Assembly: GCF_001598235.1 (NCBI RefSeq)
Contig: NZ_BCYO01000001.1
Coordinates: 1-64,000, forward strand
Length of the DNA stretch: 64,000 nt
Source: Polaromonas jejuensis NBRC 106434
Lineage (GTDB): Bacteria > Pseudomonadota > Gammaproteobacteria > Burkholderiales > Burkholderiaceae_C
Reading direction: 5' to 3'
Shown: in pieces, positions 17,340 to 26,444 of the stretch
Layout of the letters: each line of letters starts with the position of its first letter
Numbering within the stretch: position 1 is the stretch's first letter
Made by a program: the position numbers and the translations under genes
Notes under the pieces: model-generated
Seen by the model: only the letters and a program-made list of their open reading frames with translations
What the model was told of the DNA's origin: nothing
Database searches by the model: none

Positions 17340-18187
17340 GCAAGTTCCTTTGTCAGACGGGCGTGCATCACTTCTTCGCGCAGTTCTTTCCACATCCGCT
17401 CGTTGAGCTCCGCATAGCCGGGGCTTGACCGGATCTCGTAGGCGCCGCGTGGACGTTGCAGCGGCACGTCGATGTCCGCTTTCAGCGTTCCGGGGCGTGC
17501 GGTCATCACCAGCGCACGGTCGCTGAGTACCAGCGCCTCATCGATCGAATGCGTGATGAACAGAACTGTTTTGCGTGACTCTTCCCAGATACGCAGCAGC
17601 TCTTCCTGCAGGATGGCCTTGTTCTGCTCGTCCAAGGCCGCGAACGGTTCGTCCATCAGCAGAATCTCCGGGTCATTGGCGAACGCGCGCGCTATGGAGA
17701 CGCGTTGCTTCATACCGCCGCTCAGCTGGTGAGGAAATGATCCCGCGAACTGCGAGAGGCCTACTTTTTCCAGGTAGTGGCGTACCGTGTCGCGGCGCTC
17801 GGCCTTGGGAACCTTGCGCATGCGCAAACCGTATTCGACATTGTCTGCAACCGTCATCCATGGAAAGATCGACTGTTCCTGGAAGACCATCGACAGCAGC
17901 GGCTTGGTCTGGTTGAAATGTGTGAGCCTGAGCTCCCCTGACGTGTGGGTCTCAAGCCCGGAGACGATGCGCAGAAAGGTTGTCTTTCCGCAACCCGATG
18001 GACCGACAATGCAGCAAAACTGTCCCCGCTCGATCACAACGTTGACGTCCTGCAGCGCAACCACGCGGCGGCCGCCGGAGACGAACTCCTTGCAGAGATT
18101 GCGGGCGGCGATCTGCGGTATGCGAGCGGGCGAGCACAGGTCAGCCATTTGGGGCGAGATCACCGGGTTTTGTGTCATGGTGTCCAT
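17336..18187 (-). CDS. ABC transporter ATP-binding protein (SsuB/TauB-like)
   Basis: 283 residues. Walker A is GPSGCGKTTF, the Q-loop VFQEQSIFPWMT, the signature LSGGMKQRVSIARAF, Walker B EILLMDEPFAALD, and the H-loop VLFITHSIDEAL. All motifs are intact. It energises the permease and binding protein encoded next and is preceded 17 bp upstream by the formamidase stop, consistent with one operon. Confidence 0.94.
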   Translation of the reverse strand: MDTMTQNPVISPQMADLCSPARIPQIAARNLCKEFVSGGRRVVALQDVNVVIERGQFCCIVGPSGCGKTTFLRIVSGLETHTSGELRLTHFNQTKPLLSMVFQEQSIFPWMTVADNVEYGLRMRKVPKAERRDTVRHYLEKVGLSQFAGSFPHQLSGGMKQRVSIARAFANDPEILLMDEPFAALDEQNKAILQEELLRIWEESRKTVLFITHSIDEALVLSDRALVMTARPGTLKADIDVPLQRPRGAYEIRSSPGYAELNERMWKELREEVMHARLTKELA

Positions 18188-18204
18188 TGCGTGTGAAGGT
18201 GCGG

Positions 18205-19383
18205 TCAGGCTTGCTTGCGCAATGACTGCGAGAGCTTCTCTGCCAGCTGTGCCGACAGAATGTTCTTGGGAAGCATGGCGTGCATGGTTTGTGCGGGTAC
18301 CTCGTTGTAGACCGACCCGCGCTGCCGTGCGAATTTAGTGGCCCGGAAGCTGCCTGCCAGGCTGAACAGCGCATAGACGTCAGCGCGGTCCATCGATAGC
18401 GCGGCGCTGACCCAGTCGAGCATGCCGCGTAGCGCGTTGACAAGCGCGTCGTCCAGCGTCTTGCCGAATCCCACCCCGATCCAGTGCGTCGGCGTCTCGG
18501 CCAAGGGCAGGCCGGCAGTGACCTTTTTGTGAAGCACATACTGGATACGCAGGTCTTCCATCGCCGTTTCCATCGCGGTCTGGTTGACCATGCCATCGCC
18601 TTGCACAGCGTGCGAGTTGCCGGTCCACAAGCGGCCACCCGGATGGAATACGGGGAGGAACAGCGCCGTGCCTTCGACCAGTTCGTGCAAGCCGAGCTTG
18701 CCGCCATAGGCGCCATTCAGAATGCCGCTGACCGCCTTGTCGCCTGGTGGCTGGGTCGCAAAGAGCCCTTGTCCGGGGTGCAGCTCAAGCCGAATGCCTG
18801 GCGTGAATTCCACGCTCTTGCGGTCCGAGTCGAACTTGAAGTACTTCAGGTAAGGTTTGTCAAAATCCTCGGGGATGGCGCCGACGTTGGCCGGCGCCGA
18901 GTTCCATGCCCATTCGATCGGCCGCGCGCGTACCGTGCGGATTTCGACCAGATCGCCGGGCTCGGCATCGCGGATGATGACAGGACCGATGTTCGAGTAG
19001 GGGCCGTTGGGATACCGGCGCCGGATCGGCTCGCGCTCGGCAAACGACATACCATAGCGAGGTTCGTTGGCCCAATTTACCCAGGTGTTTGGGTAAGAAA
19101 CGATGTCACCGGAATCGATGGTGGCCGCGGGGGCGGCTTTCGGGTCGAGCAAACCGACGGTGACGGTTTTGGAGTTCGATTCAACAACATGTGTCCTGCC
19201 TGGCGCGGGCGCCTTGTCGATGGCTGGGCCTGAATGGCCGGCTGCTGCGCATCCGGCGAGCGGCGCGACAAGCGCCGCCGCCGCACCTCTCAAAAGATGG
19301 CGTCGTCCGGTGGGCATGCCGAGAGACTGGGCTGCGCCCTCAAAGGCGTCCAGGGACACGCTGCAAGATGTCTGACTTTGCAT
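18205..19383 (-). CDS. Exported acetamidase/formamidase-family protein, copy 1 (Tat lipoprotein)
   Basis: 392 residues; an internal start at 19317 (MPTGRRHLLRG) would give the shorter n-region usual for Tat signals. A twin-arginine stretch is followed by a hydrophobic core and a lipobox, LAPLAGC, so the enzyme is probably Tat-exported and lipid-anchored. The family body is clear: YGMSFAEREPIRRRYPNGPY, PGDLVEIRT, GILNGAYGGKLGLHEL, WTGNSHAVQGDGMVNQTAMETA, TPTHWIGVGFG. Acetamidase/formamidases hydrolyse short amides to ammonia plus acid and are usually cytoplasmic. It lies between an HbpS-like protein and an SsuB-type ATPase. A paralogue is at 26445. Confidence 0.88.
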   Translation of the reverse strand: MQSQTSCSVSLDAFEGAAQSLGMPTGRRHLLRGAAAALVAPLAGCAAAGHSGPAIDKAPAPGRTHVVESNSKTVTVGLLDPKAAPAATIDSGDIVSYPNTWVNWANEPRYGMSFAEREPIRRRYPNGPYSNIGPVIIRDAEPGDLVEIRTVRARPIEWAWNSAPANVGAIPEDFDKPYLKYFKFDSDRKSVEFTPGIRLELHPGQGLFATQPPGDKAVSGILNGAYGGKLGLHELVEGTALFLPVFHPGGRLWTGNSHAVQGDGMVNQTAMETAMEDLRIQYVLHKKVTAGLPLAETPTHWIGVGFGKTLDDALVNALRGMLDWVSAALSMDRADVYALFSLAGSFRATKFARQRGSVYNEVPAQTMHAMLPKNILSAQLAEKLSQSLRKQA

Positions 19384-19404
19384 GGTCGGATAGTTTTATG
19401 AGGT

Positions 19405-19929
19405 TCAGGGTCGACTGGACGATGCGCCTATGGCTGCGATACCTGCACGGACTGCGTCTTCGTCAAACTGGCTCGACGCGCCGCTCCCGGCCGCTGCACC
19501 CACGAGGAGGCCGTTGATGAATATCGGCAACGAGCCTTGCGAAGGGAACATGGGGCCGCCGTAGCTCAGCGAGCTGATCTGCCCGAATACGATCGGGTTG
19601 GCCTTGTAGCGCTCCATCAGCGTCTTGCCTGATTCCCCTCCGGTTGCAACGCTGGCGATGGCTTTTCCGCGTGCTACGTCGAAGGTGCCGAACGGCATCC
19701 CGTTCATTCTGGCGCCGGTGATCACATGGCCACCGGAATCGACCACCACCACCGTGACCGCGGTGTTGTTCTGCCTCGCAAAGGCAAACGCCGATTGCAT
19801 CAGTGCGGTGGCTTGTTCCAGCGACAGATTTGCATTGGCGATCACGCCGGATGCTTGCTGAGCGTGCGCGGTGCCACCGACCAGTTGCAGCAGGACCGAC
19901 AGCAAGATAGTACTCATGCTCTTTTTCAT
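19405..19929 (-). CDS. Periplasmic GlcG/HbpS-family protein
   Basis: 174 residues. A signal peptide (MKKSMSTILLSVLLQLVGGTAHAQ) precedes the GlcG/HbpS domain, recognisable by LSLEQATALMQSAFAFARQN, VTVVVVDSGGHVITGARM, and GGPMFPSQGSLPIFING. Members bind heme or small ligands, or are of unknown role in glycolate-type operons; here no heme ligand can be assigned. It lies 21 bp ahead of the formamidase and is exported like it. Confidence 0.85.
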   Translation of the reverse strand: MKKSMSTILLSVLLQLVGGTAHAQQASGVIANANLSLEQATALMQSAFAFARQNNTAVTVVVVDSGGHVITGARMNGMPFGTFDVARGKAIASVATGGESGKTLMERYKANPIVFGQISSLSYGGPMFPSQGSLPIFINGLLVGAAAGSGASSQFDEDAVRAGIAAIGASSSRP

Positions 19930-19995
19930 GGATGTCTCCTCGTGATGCCCGTGTCGGGCGGATGGAACATGGCATATGCCCCGCACAATTCTGGG

Positions 19996-21027
19996 TCAGA
20001 AGCGGTGTCGGATGCCAAATGCGGTGGTTGCCTGCTTGGAGTCCGGGCTGTACAACTTGTCCGCGTAATACATCGCATACAGATCGGTTCGCTTGGACAG
20101 GTTGTAGTCGTAGCCGAAGGCAAAGGACTTGCGGCGATCAATCGTCGTGGCAACGCGGTCGTTCGCTCGCATGGTGGCGTACTCCGCCAGGATCGCACCA
20201 GAACCGACGGGGACGGCCACGCCGAGTTCGGTGACTTTGCGGTCGGCATTAAGGGCGCTATTCTGATAGGTTTCCCGGACCTTGTGGTACTGCGCAGTGA
20301 GCTTGGCTACGCCGAAGTCGTAGGAGCCGCCCACCATCCAGACACCTTGCTTGTGCCCATCGTTTGCAGTGTTGAGGTTGATCTGGCGTGTGGCCACAAC
20401 CAGGGCGAGTTGCTGGTTGGAATAGCGCAAGGCTCCGTCCGTCGCGACATCGCGCTTGTAGTTGACGCCACTGGGCTCTTCCTGGCCAAGGCTATGCTGC
20501 AGGTCGGCTTCAAAGCCATTCATGCGCGGCGATTGGTACTTGATCGAATTGTTCATGCGCGTATCGCCGAGCACGTTATTCTTGAAGGCGTTGGCGAAAA
20601 TGGGGCTGATGCCTGTGGCGCCTACAAACGGCGTGAAATTGGTAGTCGCCAGTGCATAGGGCGTTGGCATGCGACCCATGGTCAGTTGGCCGTATGGACT
20701 ATCGATCCCCACAAACGCTGCGCGCGCGAAGAGCGGGTCCGTGTCGTTGCGCCCGGTGGCTCCGGTGTCCACGCGGACAAAGCTCTCGAGCGCGAAAACG
20801 GCCTTGTAGCCGCCCCCCAGGTCCTCCGTTCCGCGAACGCCCCAGAACGACGTGGTCAGGCCGCCCGAGTTCACCACATTGGTAGTGACGGACCCCGTAG
20901 CCGTGGTGTTCTTGATCTGGCCGGCAAATGTGTCCAGCACGCCGTAGATTTGGACGGTGCCTTGGGCGAACACGTTTGCACAGGCCACGAGTGCGGCGCC
21001 TGAAACGATAGTAGAGCGGATGAACAT
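19996..21027 (-). CDS. Gram-negative trimeric porin
   Basis: 343 residues. Signal peptide MFIRSTIVSGAALVACANVFAQ, then GTVQIYGVLDTF. The family blocks WGVRGTEDLGGGYKAVFALES and YGQLTMGRM and the terminal Phe (GIRHRF) are present. It belongs to the same family as the porin at 1095 but is clearly diverged. As the promoter-proximal gene of the operon with HbpS-like protein, formamidase and importer, it likely provides outer-membrane entry for the same substrate. Confidence 0.95.
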   Translation of the reverse strand: MFIRSTIVSGAALVACANVFAQGTVQIYGVLDTFAGQIKNTTATGSVTTNVVNSGGLTTSFWGVRGTEDLGGGYKAVFALESFVRVDTGATGRNDTDPLFARAAFVGIDSPYGQLTMGRMPTPYALATTNFTPFVGATGISPIFANAFKNNVLGDTRMNNSIKYQSPRMNGFEADLQHSLGQEEPSGVNYKRDVATDGALRYSNQQLALVVATRQINLNTANDGHKQGVWMVGGSYDFGVAKLTAQYHKVRETYQNSALNADRKVTELGVAVPVGSGAILAEYATMRANDRVATTIDRRKSFAFGYDYNLSKRTDLYAMYYADKLYSPDSKQATTAFGIRHRF

Positions 21028-21063
21028 GCTTGCTGGTCTCCTTGGGTCATTTGTGGATAAACA

Positions 21064-21092
21064 GGTGAATGGATCGTTCGCATCCGTTCACC
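21064..21092. promoter_or_regulatory. Inverted repeat in the porin leader
   Basis: GGTGAATGGAT and ATCCGTTCACC form 11-bp arms with one G-T pair around a 7-nt loop, 37-65 bp upstream of the porin ATG. It could be a regulator site or an RNA hairpin in the 5' leader. It does not resemble the IclR-side palindrome at 22188. Confidence 0.5.
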
Positions 21093-21284
21093 GCAGATTG
21101 CAGAATAGGTGCGACCTGCATTACCGAGTGCACCGGAAGTTCCGCTCAGTTACCACCAAGTCCGATTCTTTTGATTGGATGCCGTGGCGATGCTGAGCAG
21201 GCGTGACTGTGCGGCATGCCCGTGCCTGCAGGGGGCGAATGTCCGGTGCATGGACACCGATTGATGTAGGCGCGACGGGCGCGC

Positions 21285-22085
21285 TCAGTCGTAGGTGAAC
21301 CCGCGACCTTCCTTGAGGGCTCGCTGGATGGCCTTTGCTTCTCTGTGAAGCAGGCGTGCGATTGACGCGACGCGCTGCTGCGACATACGGCTGTCCACCG
21401 CAGCGACGCTGATGGCGCCTATGGTCTGACCCAACGCGTCCCGGATGGCCACGCCCACGGCGCTGACGCCCAAGGTGACGCGATTGCGGATGTAGGCGTA
21501 TCCGTGCCGGCGGCAGCTGTCAATCGAAGCAAGAAATTCAAACTCGGGCAGCTTGCCCTGTCCCAGCACGAGGGGGGTTACGACCTTGGTGATCCCGGCG
21601 CGCTCGTCGTCGGGAAGATCCGACAGTATGGCGAGACCGGCTGCGCCCAACCCCAGCGGCCTCCTGCTCCCGATATCGAGCGTGAATACACGAATGGGGG
21701 ATGGACCTTCTTGCCGGTCGATGCACACGGCCTCAAAGCCGCTGCGAACCACGAGATAAGCGGTGTCGCCGATTTCCTGAGAAATTCGCAACAGAGAGGG
21801 ATGGCACGCGCCGCGTATGTCGTACTGTTGGGCGGCGGCCAGGCCCAGTTCGAACGCAAGCGGGCCGAGCGCATAGCGCCGCGTGGCCTGCACTTGACGC
21901 ACCATCTTTTGGAGCTGCAGGCGCTGCAGCAGCCGATGCACTGTGGGGTGCGGCAGCTGCGTCAGTCGCGCGAGATCCGTCAACCCGAACCCTCGCTCGC
22001 CCGCCGTCGCGAGCAGGCGCACCAAGTGGAGCGCGCGCTCGAGGGAGCCCGCGTCCGAGTTGGCGGTGGATCTTGGTTTGCTCAT
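21285..22085 (-). CDS. IclR-family transcriptional regulator
   Basis: 266 residues. The winged HTH spans GSLERALHLVRLLATAGE, LTDLARLTQLPHPTVHRLLQ; the effector domain includes GDTAYLVVRSGFEAVCIDRQEG and VSAVGVAIRDALGQTIGAISV. It sits between the porin/formamidase/importer operon (same strand, downstream) and the divergent hydrolase/SDR/FAH operon, and probably controls both. The palindrome at 22188 is its likely site. Confidence 0.95.
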   Translation of the reverse strand: MSKPRSTANSDAGSLERALHLVRLLATAGERGFGLTDLARLTQLPHPTVHRLLQRLQLQKMVRQVQATRRYALGPLAFELGLAAAQQYDIRGACHPSLLRISQEIGDTAYLVVRSGFEAVCIDRQEGPSPIRVFTLDIGSRRPLGLGAAGLAILSDLPDDERAGITKVVTPLVLGQGKLPEFEFLASIDSCRRHGYAYIRNRVTLGVSAVGVAIRDALGQTIGAISVAAVDSRMSQQRVASIARLLHREAKAIQRALKEGRGFTYD

Positions 22086-22187
22086 GAACGCATAGTCGAT
22101 GGCTGGAAATGACGAGGCAAGTGTAGTCGCCGGCTCCGAGAAACGGCATCGGTTTCTTGTGCGGGACTGGAAGTCGCGACCAAAGAC

Positions 22188-22206
22188 ATGTCCATCAGAT
22201 GAACAT
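22188..22206. promoter_or_regulatory. Near-perfect 19-bp palindrome, candidate IclR operator
   Basis: ATGTCCATCAGATGAACAT pairs at eight of nine arm positions around a central A. It lies about 100 bp upstream of the IclR start and about 80 bp upstream of the divergent hydrolase gene. Its length and placement suit an IclR dimer site. Confidence 0.6.
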
Positions 22207-22284
22207 CCGGATTCGCCGCCGCAAAGGCTGCTTACAGTAGCGCTCAGGCGAGAGAGCCTGTCTTTCTACATGGAGTTTCAGATC

Positions 22285-23442
22285 ATGTTTCACTATTTCC
22301 CGGGGAACTACATGTGGTCCTTGGCCGTCAACAGGGCGCTCGCCAGCGGCGGCATGTTTGGCGAAATCAATTGGGCGTGCGAGGGTTTACGTGACGCTTC
22401 CCGCAATGGACCACAGGGTGACAATGAAGCTTGGCACTTATCGTGGCTCAGATTGGCAAAGCAGTTGGAGGACATCGCCAAAGATGCTGCATCAAGCGGC
22501 CACAAGATCACGGCGCGTGATCACTTCATGCGAGCGGCGCTTTACTACCAATGGGCCGAAGCTTTTCTCAAACCAGATGACGCGCGTTGCGAGCCGGTGT
22601 TTGCCAGCCATTTACACGCGTTTGCGCAAGGCGCGCAACGATTCGATCCCCCCATCGAGATAGTGAACATCCCTTTTGAGGGGGCAACGCTCCACGGATA
22701 CTTCGTGGCAGCGCCCTCCGCCTCGGATGCGCGGCCCGCCGTCGTGTTATCCGACGGCCTCGATGGGACCAAGGAAGAGATGATCTATGTCGCGCTCGCG
22801 TTGGCCGAGCGTGGCATCTCAACGCTGGCGATTGACCACCCGGGCCAGGGGGCGACGCTGCGCCTGTCGGGCCTGAAGGCACGCCATGATTCAGAAGTGG
22901 CTGCTGGCGCGGCATTGGACTACCTGGCTACGCGCAATGACGTTGATGCGCAGCGCGTGGGCATCGTCGCGGCGAGCATGGGGGGCTACTATGCGCCCCG
23001 TGCCGCGGCGTATGAGAAGCGCTTCAAGGCCTGTGTCGCGTGGGGCGCTGTGTATGACTACCACGGCATCTGGGCGCGGCGCTTCAAGGCGCAACCTGGG
23101 AAGCCTATCTCGCTGGATGTGACGCAGGCCATGGGCACCACGGGCGACCATATTCTGCACATCCTGGGTATGCCAGATTATGACCGCGCGCTTCGCTATC
23201 TGGAGCCCTTTCATTTGCGCGAAGCTGCGAAAAACATTACGTGCGACATCCTTATTTTGCATGGCGAGGATGACAAGCAGACGCCCGCCAGCGAAGCGAA
23301 GATGCTGTTCGACAGTATTCCTTCGTCGAGGAAGACGATGCGCGTCTTCACGCGCGCCGAAGGTGGTGCCGCCCATGTACAGCTCGACCGACCCGAACCA
23401 GCCTTGAGCATGCTGTGCGACTGGCTTGTCGACAGGCTCTGA
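22285..23442 (+). CDS. Alpha/beta hydrolase with N-terminal helical domain (FrsA/DHPON-hydrolase-like)
   Basis: 385 residues from the ATG at 22285, which has GGAG nine bases upstream; ATG 22270 is also possible. A helical N-terminal part (to about residue 110) precedes the hydrolase fold. The nucleophile lies in GIVAASMGGYYAPRAA, the acid in HGEDDKQTP, and the histidine near GGAAHVQL. This arrangement resembles FrsA-like and 2,6-dihydroxypseudooxynicotine hydrolase proteins, some of which cleave C-C bonds. First gene of the operon with SDR and fumarylacetoacetase, so C-C hydrolysis of a diketo compound is plausible but unproved. Confidence 0.82.
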   Translation: MFHYFPGNYMWSLAVNRALASGGMFGEINWACEGLRDASRNGPQGDNEAWHLSWLRLAKQLEDIAKDAASSGHKITARDHFMRAALYYQWAEAFLKPDDARCEPVFASHLHAFAQGAQRFDPPIEIVNIPFEGATLHGYFVAAPSASDARPAVVLSDGLDGTKEEMIYVALALAERGISTLAIDHPGQGATLRLSGLKARHDSEVAAGAALDYLATRNDVDAQRVGIVAASMGGYYAPRAAAYEKRFKACVAWGAVYDYHGIWARRFKAQPGKPISLDVTQAMGTTGDHILHILGMPDYDRALRYLEPFHLREAAKNITCDILILHGEDDKQTPASEAKMLFDSIPSSRKTMRVFTRAEGGAAHVQLDRPEPALSMLCDWLVDRL

Positions 23443-23478
23443 GGCGCACATGGCTCAACCGATATAGGAAACTTACCC

Positions 23479-24258
23479 TTGGGAATTTCAAAATCTGCTG
23501 GACCCCAAAGATTGGACGGCAAGGTTGCGGTCGTTACGGGCGGCAGCAGCGGGATCGGTGCGGCATGCGTGCGTGCCCTGGCCGCTGAAGGCGCTAGCGT
23601 CGTGATCGGCTACCACCGTGGACAGGCTCGGGCCGAGGACCTGTGCGCGGAGCTGCCAAAGTTAAGCGTCGAACAGGTACACCGTGTGCTACCCATTCCC
23701 CTGGGTGACGGCATGGCTCATGCTGAAGTCGCACGGGCTTTGCAGGCCGCAGCAGGCAGGGTCGACATCTTGGTCAACTCGGCGGGATTCACGCGCCGGA
23801 TTGCGCACACCGACCTGGAGTCCCTCGACGATGCGGTGTTCAACGAAATCCTTGTCGCCAACGCAGGGGGGCCGTTTTCAATTACCCGTGCATTGATGCC
23901 GTTGCTGCGTGTATCGGGGGACGCGCTGGTGGTCAACGTGTCGTCCATATCCGCCTTTACCGGATCGGGCAGCAATATCGCTTACTGCGCCGCCAAGGCG
24001 GCGCTGGACACCATGACAATTTCGCTCGCGCGTGCCTTTGGGCCTGCTGTGCGTTTTCTTTGCATTTCTCCGGCGGCGGTGGATACCGGCTTCGTCGAAG
24101 GTCGAAGCCGTGCGGAGCTTGAGAAGAAATCCGCCCAGACGCCGCTCGGGCGTATCGTGACGCCGGATGACGTGGCGTTGGCAGTGCTCGCCTGCGCCAC
24201 GCACCTCAAGACAGCAACCGGTACGCGCATCGTCGTGGACGGAGGGCATCAACTGTGA
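23479..24258 (+). CDS. Short-chain dehydrogenase/reductase
   Basis: 259 residues starting at TTG 23479, with AGGAAAC upstream. TGGSSGIGAA is the cofactor loop, VNSAGFTRR the NAG-equivalent, VVNVSSISAFTG the catalytic Ser strand and YCAAKAA the Tyr/Lys pair. It is strikingly similar in several blocks to the SDR at 7328 (for example the catalytic strand and the C-terminal VVDGG), suggesting related substrates. Its stop overlaps the start of the fumarylacetoacetase gene as GTGA. Confidence 0.92.
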   Translation: MGISKSAGPQRLDGKVAVVTGGSSGIGAACVRALAAEGASVVIGYHRGQARAEDLCAELPKLSVEQVHRVLPIPLGDGMAHAEVARALQAAAGRVDILVNSAGFTRRIAHTDLESLDDAVFNEILVANAGGPFSITRALMPLLRVSGDALVVNVSSISAFTGSGSNIAYCAAKAALDTMTISLARAFGPAVRFLCISPAAVDTGFVEGRSRAELEKKSAQTPLGRIVTPDDVALAVLACATHLKTATGTRIVVDGGHQL

Positions 24259-25580
24259 CCCAGCTGAATCGCACCCACGATCCGGCCTTGCGCAGTTGGG
24301 TCGAATCGGCCAACGCCGAGGGCGCGGACTTCCCAATTCAGAACCTGCCGTTCTGCGTGTTTCGTCGCAAGGGCGTGGACGAACCCGCGCGTTGCGGCGT
24401 GGGCATTGGCGATAGCATCCTGGACATCGGCCTCTGCACACCCCTGTTTGACGGCGCCGCGTCACAGGCCGCGATGTCCTGCCGGGAGCCGTCTCTCAAC
24501 GCTTTGATGGCGCTTGGCCTTGATACTGCCTCCGCATTACGTGCGAGATTGTCGGAGCTCTTGAGTGCAACTCATGTTCAGCATCGGGCTGCGCTGGCCG
24601 AAGCGTTGCTACCCATCACGGCGGCGGACCTGGTGCTGCCGGTGCGGGTGGGCGGCTTCACGGACTTCTTCGCATCCGTGCACCATGCAACTAATGCGGG
24701 CCGGCTGTTCCGGCCGGACATGCCGCTCCTGCCAAACTATAAGTTTGTGCCGATCGCGTACAACGGCCGCGCGAGCAGCGTGCGTGTCAGCGGGATGCCC
24801 GTGCACCGACCGCGCGGCCAGATCAAGGTGCCCAGCCAAGCCGAGCCTGTGTATGCGCCAGCGCAGCGGCTGGACTACGAAGTGGAGCTCGGCATGTATG
24901 TCGGCGAAGGTTCGATGGTAGGAAGCCCGATCAACGTGGCCCATGCTAGTCGCCACATCTTTGGATTCTCGCTATTGAACGACTGGTCGGCCCGAGACAT
25001 CCAGGCCTGGGAGTACCAGCCGCTGGGCCCCTTCCTGGCGAAGAGTTTCGCCACCACAGTGGCTCCCTGGGTAATCACGGCCGAGGCGTTGGCACCGTTT
25101 CGCACGGCGGCGATGGCGCGCGCGTCGGTCGACCCGCAACCATTGCCCTACCTGCACGACGTGCTGGATCAGCGCGAAGGCGGTCTGCAGATCCAGATTG
25201 ACGCTCACTTACGCAGCGCACAGATGGCAGCTCGAGGTCTGCCCGCCAAGCAGCTGTCTCGCTCCAACGCGTCTGCGCTGTATTGGACGTTTGCCCAAAT
25301 GGTGGCGCACCACACCAGCAATGGCAGTTCGCTGGATACAGGCGACCTGCTTGGCTCGGGAACGATTTCGGGTGAAGCGGACGACGCATTGGGAAGCCTG
25401 CTGGAAATAACACGCGGTGGCGCAAGACCATTTGAGCTGGACACAGGTGAGCAGAGAACCTTTCTCTGCGATGGAGACGAAATCGTACTGACAGCCTGCT
25501 GCGAGCGGCCAGGGTATGTCCGCATCGGCTTCGGCGAGTGCCGAGCCATGTTGATGGCATGCACGCCAGAGCAGGATTGA
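24255..25580 (+). CDS. Fumarylacetoacetase-type hydrolase
   Basis: 441 residues, typical of true fumarylacetoacetases. GTG start at 24255 overlaps the SDR stop. The N-terminal barrel contains NLPFCVFRRKG; the catalytic domain has DFFASVHHATNAGRLFRP, which contains the family's catalytic HH region, then LDYEVELGMYVG and FSLLNDWSARDIQAWEYQPLG. These enzymes hydrolyse the C-C bond of fumarylacetoacetate in tyrosine breakdown. No homogentisate dioxygenase is adjacent, so a related beta-diketone made by the neighbouring SDR and hydrolase could be the real substrate. Confidence 0.9.
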   Translation: MTQLNRTHDPALRSWVESANAEGADFPIQNLPFCVFRRKGVDEPARCGVGIGDSILDIGLCTPLFDGAASQAAMSCREPSLNALMALGLDTASALRARLSELLSATHVQHRAALAEALLPITAADLVLPVRVGGFTDFFASVHHATNAGRLFRPDMPLLPNYKFVPIAYNGRASSVRVSGMPVHRPRGQIKVPSQAEPVYAPAQRLDYEVELGMYVGEGSMVGSPINVAHASRHIFGFSLLNDWSARDIQAWEYQPLGPFLAKSFATTVAPWVITAEALAPFRTAAMARASVDPQPLPYLHDVLDQREGGLQIQIDAHLRSAQMAARGLPAKQLSRSNASALYWTFAQMVAHHTSNGSSLDTGDLLGSGTISGEADDALGSLLEITRGGARPFELDTGEQRTFLCDGDEIVLTACCERPGYVRIGFGECRAMLMACTPEQD

Positions 25581-25722
25581 AAAGTATCAGGAGTACCTCG
25601 CCATGCGTCGGAAACGGGCCGTTCAAAGAAAGCCGCGCAATCGGGCTGCATGGACTTTATAGGGAAAAGGCAAGGCCATTCGTAGCAACAGATCAAGTCA
25701 CGCAACCTAACAGGAGATCATT

Positions 25723-26262
25723 ATGTTATGCAAGAAACTTCACCACGCCGCTTTTCGTTGCAGGGATGCCGCTGAGACGGCTGCCTTTTATACCGAAATT
25801 CTCGGCCTCAAGTTTGCACACGCCATGGGCGAGGACCATGTACCGTCCACAGGAAAGTACAGCCCCCACGTGCATATTTTTTTCGAAATGGAGGATGGCA
25901 GCAACATTGCCTTTTTTGAATGCCCCAAAGACCCAGGCAATATGAAGGATCTCGAGTCGCCTGACTGGATCCAGCACTTCGCCTTCGAGGTTGAGAATGT
26001 GCAAGCCCTCAATGAGGCCAAGTCCAGGCTTGAAGCCCGCGGCCTGAGTGTCGTTGGGCCAACCAACCATGACGACATCATGCTGTCGATCTATTTTTTC
26101 GACCCGTCGGGGCATCGGCTCGAATTGACCGTACGCACCTGTGACCCGGCGCGAGCAGCCCGCTTTGAAATGGAAGCGCCTAAGGTACTGGAGATATGGA
26201 ACCAGACACACGACTGGTCGCAGCGCGACAAGGCGTTTGGCTCCATGACGGGTTACTCGTAG
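25723..26262 (+). CDS. VOC-superfamily protein (glyoxalase/extradiol dioxygenase-like)
   Basis: 179 residues with two babababb-type motifs: KKLHHAAFRCRDAAETAAFYTEIL and WIQHFAFEVENVQALNEAK, then IYFFDPSGHRLELTVRT. Metal-ligand candidates are His in HHAAF, His in IQHFAF and Glu in LELTVR, the standard VOC layout. A long C-terminal tail (residues 145-179) extends beyond the domain. A Shine-Dalgarno (AGGAG) precedes the ATG. It follows the fumarylacetoacetase by 142 bp; the role could be ring cleavage, isomerisation or lyase chemistry. Confidence 0.85.
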   Translation: MLCKKLHHAAFRCRDAAETAAFYTEILGLKFAHAMGEDHVPSTGKYSPHVHIFFEMEDGSNIAFFECPKDPGNMKDLESPDWIQHFAFEVENVQALNEAKSRLEARGLSVVGPTNHDDIMLSIYFFDPSGHRLELTVRTCDPARAARFEMEAPKVLEIWNQTHDWSQRDKAFGSMTGYS

Positions 26263-26444
26263 TTGCTTGTACGGCAGCGGATAACTTCAGAAGCCACCGA
26301 TGACTGGATATTCGCAATCCCGGCCAGAAAATCGGACGAGGTGGTAACTCGTCGCATGGATTGGTTGGATTGCACTGCCTGCAGGCCCGTACATTTAGCG
26401 AGCGCATTCAATTTGCCATTCACGTTAATAAACAGGAGACATGC

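Noticed and set aside
19726..21003. 425-codon plus-strand frame opposite the second porin
   Set aside because: It lies wholly antisense to the HbpS-like and porin genes; long antisense frames are common in high-GC DNA.
24255..25580. Assigning a complete homogentisate pathway from the fumarylacetoacetase
   Set aside because: No homogentisate dioxygenase or maleylacetoacetate isomerase is present; the VOC protein is not a homogentisate dioxygenase by motif.
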